Below, in pieces: positions 62,641-64,000 of a stretch of DNA of 64,000 nucleotides (its first letter is position 1; each line of letters begins with the position of its first letter). The DNA is from Basidiobolus meristosporus CBS 931.73 (lineage: Eukaryota > Basidiobolomycota > Basidiobolomycetes > Basidiobolales > Basidiobolaceae): positions 47,644 to 111,643 of the forward strand of contig MCFE01000258.1 of the NCBI GenBank assembly GCA_002104905.1. The letters run 5' to 3'. The position numbers and the translations under genes were made by a program. The notes beneath the pieces were generated by a model. It was not told the DNA's origin. It saw only the letters and a list, made by a program, of their open reading frames with translations, and did not search any database.

Positions 62641-63161
62641 GGAGGAAAGTCACCAAGTGGTGAAATCTCTATTTACTTATGACAAGTATATAAAGAAGCC
62701 AAGTTGATCTGAAGTAATTCCTAGAAAGCTAGGTCTGAGAGATATCTTCCTGGTAAGCCAGGTCTGAGAGTTGAGAAGCTGAGTGGTACTATATTTCCTA
62801 GTTAGCTAGGTCTGAGAGAGGTTTCCTGGAAAGCCAGGCCTGAGAAGTGAGAATCTGAGTATATCTGAGGTGAGTTGTACTGATTTGCGGTAGCTTGTTT
62901 GTGGCCAGAATGGCCAGTAGACTGGGGGAACTGAGGGGTATTTCTGGGCAATCACTGGCCAAATTTACTAGGCAAATTTGACCAATTAGCATTTCAAGGA
63001 TTTCAGCCAATCAGAGCCTTTACTTTGCCCGATGGTTGATCAAGCCATCTCCCAATGAGCACACATCAATTTAATGATCAAATTTTGTTGGATCCAGGAT
63101 TTGAACCCACAACCATGGGTATGGAAGGGTTAGGGATAACCACAAGGCTAAGTGTTCTTGG
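62641..63161 (-). mobile_element. Full-length telomeric SINE S2 (tRNA-derived)
   Basis: 521 bp between TTAGGG units at 62635-62640 and 63162-63167. At its 5' end (minus strand) are pol III promoter-like boxes: TTAGCCTTGTGGTTA (63151-63137, A-box-like) and GGTTCAAATCC (63107-63097, a perfect B box), with about 30 bp between them as in a tRNA gene. The body has no ORF and includes four short hairpins. The 3' end carries AATAAAG-like sequence, a TCACC-AAGT-GGTGA hairpin and a C-rich end, the same layout as the LINE E/F tail. The tRNA head has mismatches in the T stem, so it is not a working tRNA. Confidence 0.82.
62720..62838 (-). repeat. Four covarying hairpins in SINE S2
   Basis: Perfect 5-bp stems with 4-nt loops occur at 62720-62733, 62749-62762, 62797-62810 and 62825-62838. 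On the minus strand they read CCTAGCTTTCTAGG, CCTGGCTTACCAGG, CCTAGCTAACTAGG and CCTGGCTTTCCAGG. The fourth stem pair alternates A-T and G-C, a compensatory change. All four recur in S3 at 63248, 63277, 63325 and 63353. Confidence 0.8.
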
Positions 63162-63167
63162 TTAGGG

Positions 63168-63454
63168 GGGAGGAAAGTCACCAAGTGGTGAAATCTTTAT
63201 TTACTTATGACAAGTATCTAAAGAAGCCAAGTTAATCTGAAGTTATTCCTAGAAAGCTAGGTCTGAGAGATATCTTCCTGGTAAGCCAGGTCTGAGAGTT
63301 GAGAAGCTGAGTGGTACTATATTTCCTAGTTAGCTAGGTCTGAGAGAGGTTTCCTGGAAAGCCAGGCCTGAGAAGTGAGAATCTGAATATATCTGAGCTA
63401 AGTGATACTGGTTTGCGGTAGCTGAATTGTGGCCGGAATGGCCAGTAGACTGGG
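63168..63454 (-). mobile_element. Telomeric SINE S3 (5'-truncated)
   Basis: It is closely similar to the 3' 290 bp of S2, including all four hairpins. It ends abruptly at TTGGGTTAGGG (63456-63466) after GGCCAGTAGACTGGGG. The tRNA-like head is missing. Confidence 0.85.
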
Positions 63455-63466
63455 GTTGGGTTAGGG

Positions 63467-63611
63467 GGAGGGAAAGTCACCAAGTTGGTGAAATCTTTAT
63501 TTGAGTTAAGAACTAATCTAGGTACAAATAAAGAAGCCAATTAAGAGGTCTAGAACCTCTCTAATAAATAATCTAATTTATGTTTTGTTTCATCTCTAAT
63601 GTTTGTTTCAA
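63467..63611 (-). mobile_element. Diverged SINE/LINE-tail element S4
   Basis: It starts (plus strand) with GGAGGGAAAGTCACCAAG and GGTGAAATCTTTATTTGAG, the shared tail, then AATAAAGAAGCC. Beyond this the sequence is unlike S2 or the LINEs. It ends at ATAGGGTTAGGGTTAGGG (63611). It may be a third family using the same tail, or a short truncated element. Confidence 0.65.
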
Positions 63612-63629
63612 TAGGGTTAGGGTTAGGGT
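63611..63629 (+). repeat. Interstitial telomeric repeats
   Basis: ATAGGG followed by two TTAGGG units and TG. They separate S4 from the most distal insert. Confidence 0.85.
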
Positions 63630-63796
63630 GAATAATGTAAGATGCCTTGTGCGGAGTTCGTTTTAAAGAATTATGTAGATGGGTTCGAAACGAAGTGGAT
63701 GTGAGATGTTTAGAGAGAGAAAAAATAAAGTAAACAGTAATTCGAAGAACTTTTATTTTTTGAAATGCTCGTAGGGACACATAATCTCCCGTAGAT
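63630..63796. other. Orphan 167-bp insert between telomeric repeats
   Basis: Unique AT-rich sequence bounded on both sides by TTAGGG repeats. It contains AATAAAG and a run of T. It lacks the shared LINE/SINE tail and has no match elsewhere in the window. It could be a truncated retroelement of another family or captured DNA. Confidence 0.5.
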
Positions 63797-64000
63797 TTAG
63801 GGTTAGGGTTAGGGTTAGGGTTAGGGTTAGGGTTAGGGTTAGGGTTAGGGTTAGGGTTAGGGTTAGGGTTAGGGTTAGGGTTAGGGTTAGGGTTAGGGTT
63901 AGGGTTAGGGTTAGGGTTAGGGTTAGGGTTAGGGTTAGGGTTAGGGTTAGGGTTAGGGTTAGGGTTAGGGTTAGGGTTAGGGTTAGGGTTAGGGTTAGGT
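63797..64000 (+). repeat. Telomere, (TTAGGG)~34
   Basis: About 204 bp of uninterrupted TTAGGG units, deviating only at the last base of the window. The G-rich strand runs 5'-3' toward the end, as at a right-hand chromosome terminus. Confidence 0.98.

Noticed and set aside
63083-63161. A functional tRNA gene
   Set aside because: A- and B-box-like sequences are present, but T-stem pairing is broken and no good acceptor stem forms. The sequence is better explained as the head of a SINE.

Overview
The window is the right-hand end of a eukaryotic chromosome. It finishes in about 200 bp of perfect (TTAGGG)n, with the G-rich strand running toward position 64000. TATA boxes, AATAAA signals, CBM19-like chitin-binding cysteine modules, Copia, LINE and Plavaka-type elements and TTAGGG telomeres point to a fungus. 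The mix of secreted CBM19-type proteins, a small beta/gamma-crystallin-like secreted protein and jockey-like LINEs would suit an early-diverging (zoopagomycete-like) fungus. That placement is inference; no rRNA or marker gene is present.

Layout: (1) 1-15800 is a mobile-element graveyard. It holds decayed Ty1/Copia copies with ~345-bp LTRs, a solo LTR with a perfect 5-bp target duplication, a decayed Plavaka/CACTA-type transposase, and a young, complete but non-autonomous LTR element (4883-8497) that encodes only Gag and a protease, separated by one in-frame TAG. (2) 15800-20700 looks richer in G+C and has no recognisable gene. (3) 20751-45920 holds two giant, convergent, intronless paralogous genes for secreted proteins of 2875 and 5193 residues. 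Both have signal peptides, CBM19-like modules at both ends, and long Ser/Thr/Lys/His and Thr/Val/Glu/Pro repeat stalks. Their 3' halves carry nearly identical inverted segments of 1.0-1.2 kb. (4) 46000-56300 is mostly degenerate. It contains a small beta/gamma-crystallin-like secreted protein gene, an intact GNAT acetyltransferase gene, a possible decayed GNAT copy, and a urate oxidase pseudogene. (5) 56638-63611 is a stack of retroelements, all on the minus strand, with their 3' ends joined to TTAGGG-type repeats. There are two LINE families and a tRNA-derived SINE whose 3' tail matches that of one LINE. (6) 63797-64000 is the telomere tract.

How it fits together: the two giant genes resemble subtelomeric adhesin genes, being long, repetitive and apparently exchanging sequence with each other. 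The telomere-proximal array looks like a LINE/SINE partnership using telomeric repeats as its target. The intact genes share a TATA box 42-49 bp upstream of the ATG, implying very short leaders. All assignments come from reading the sequence; no search or alignment program was run.
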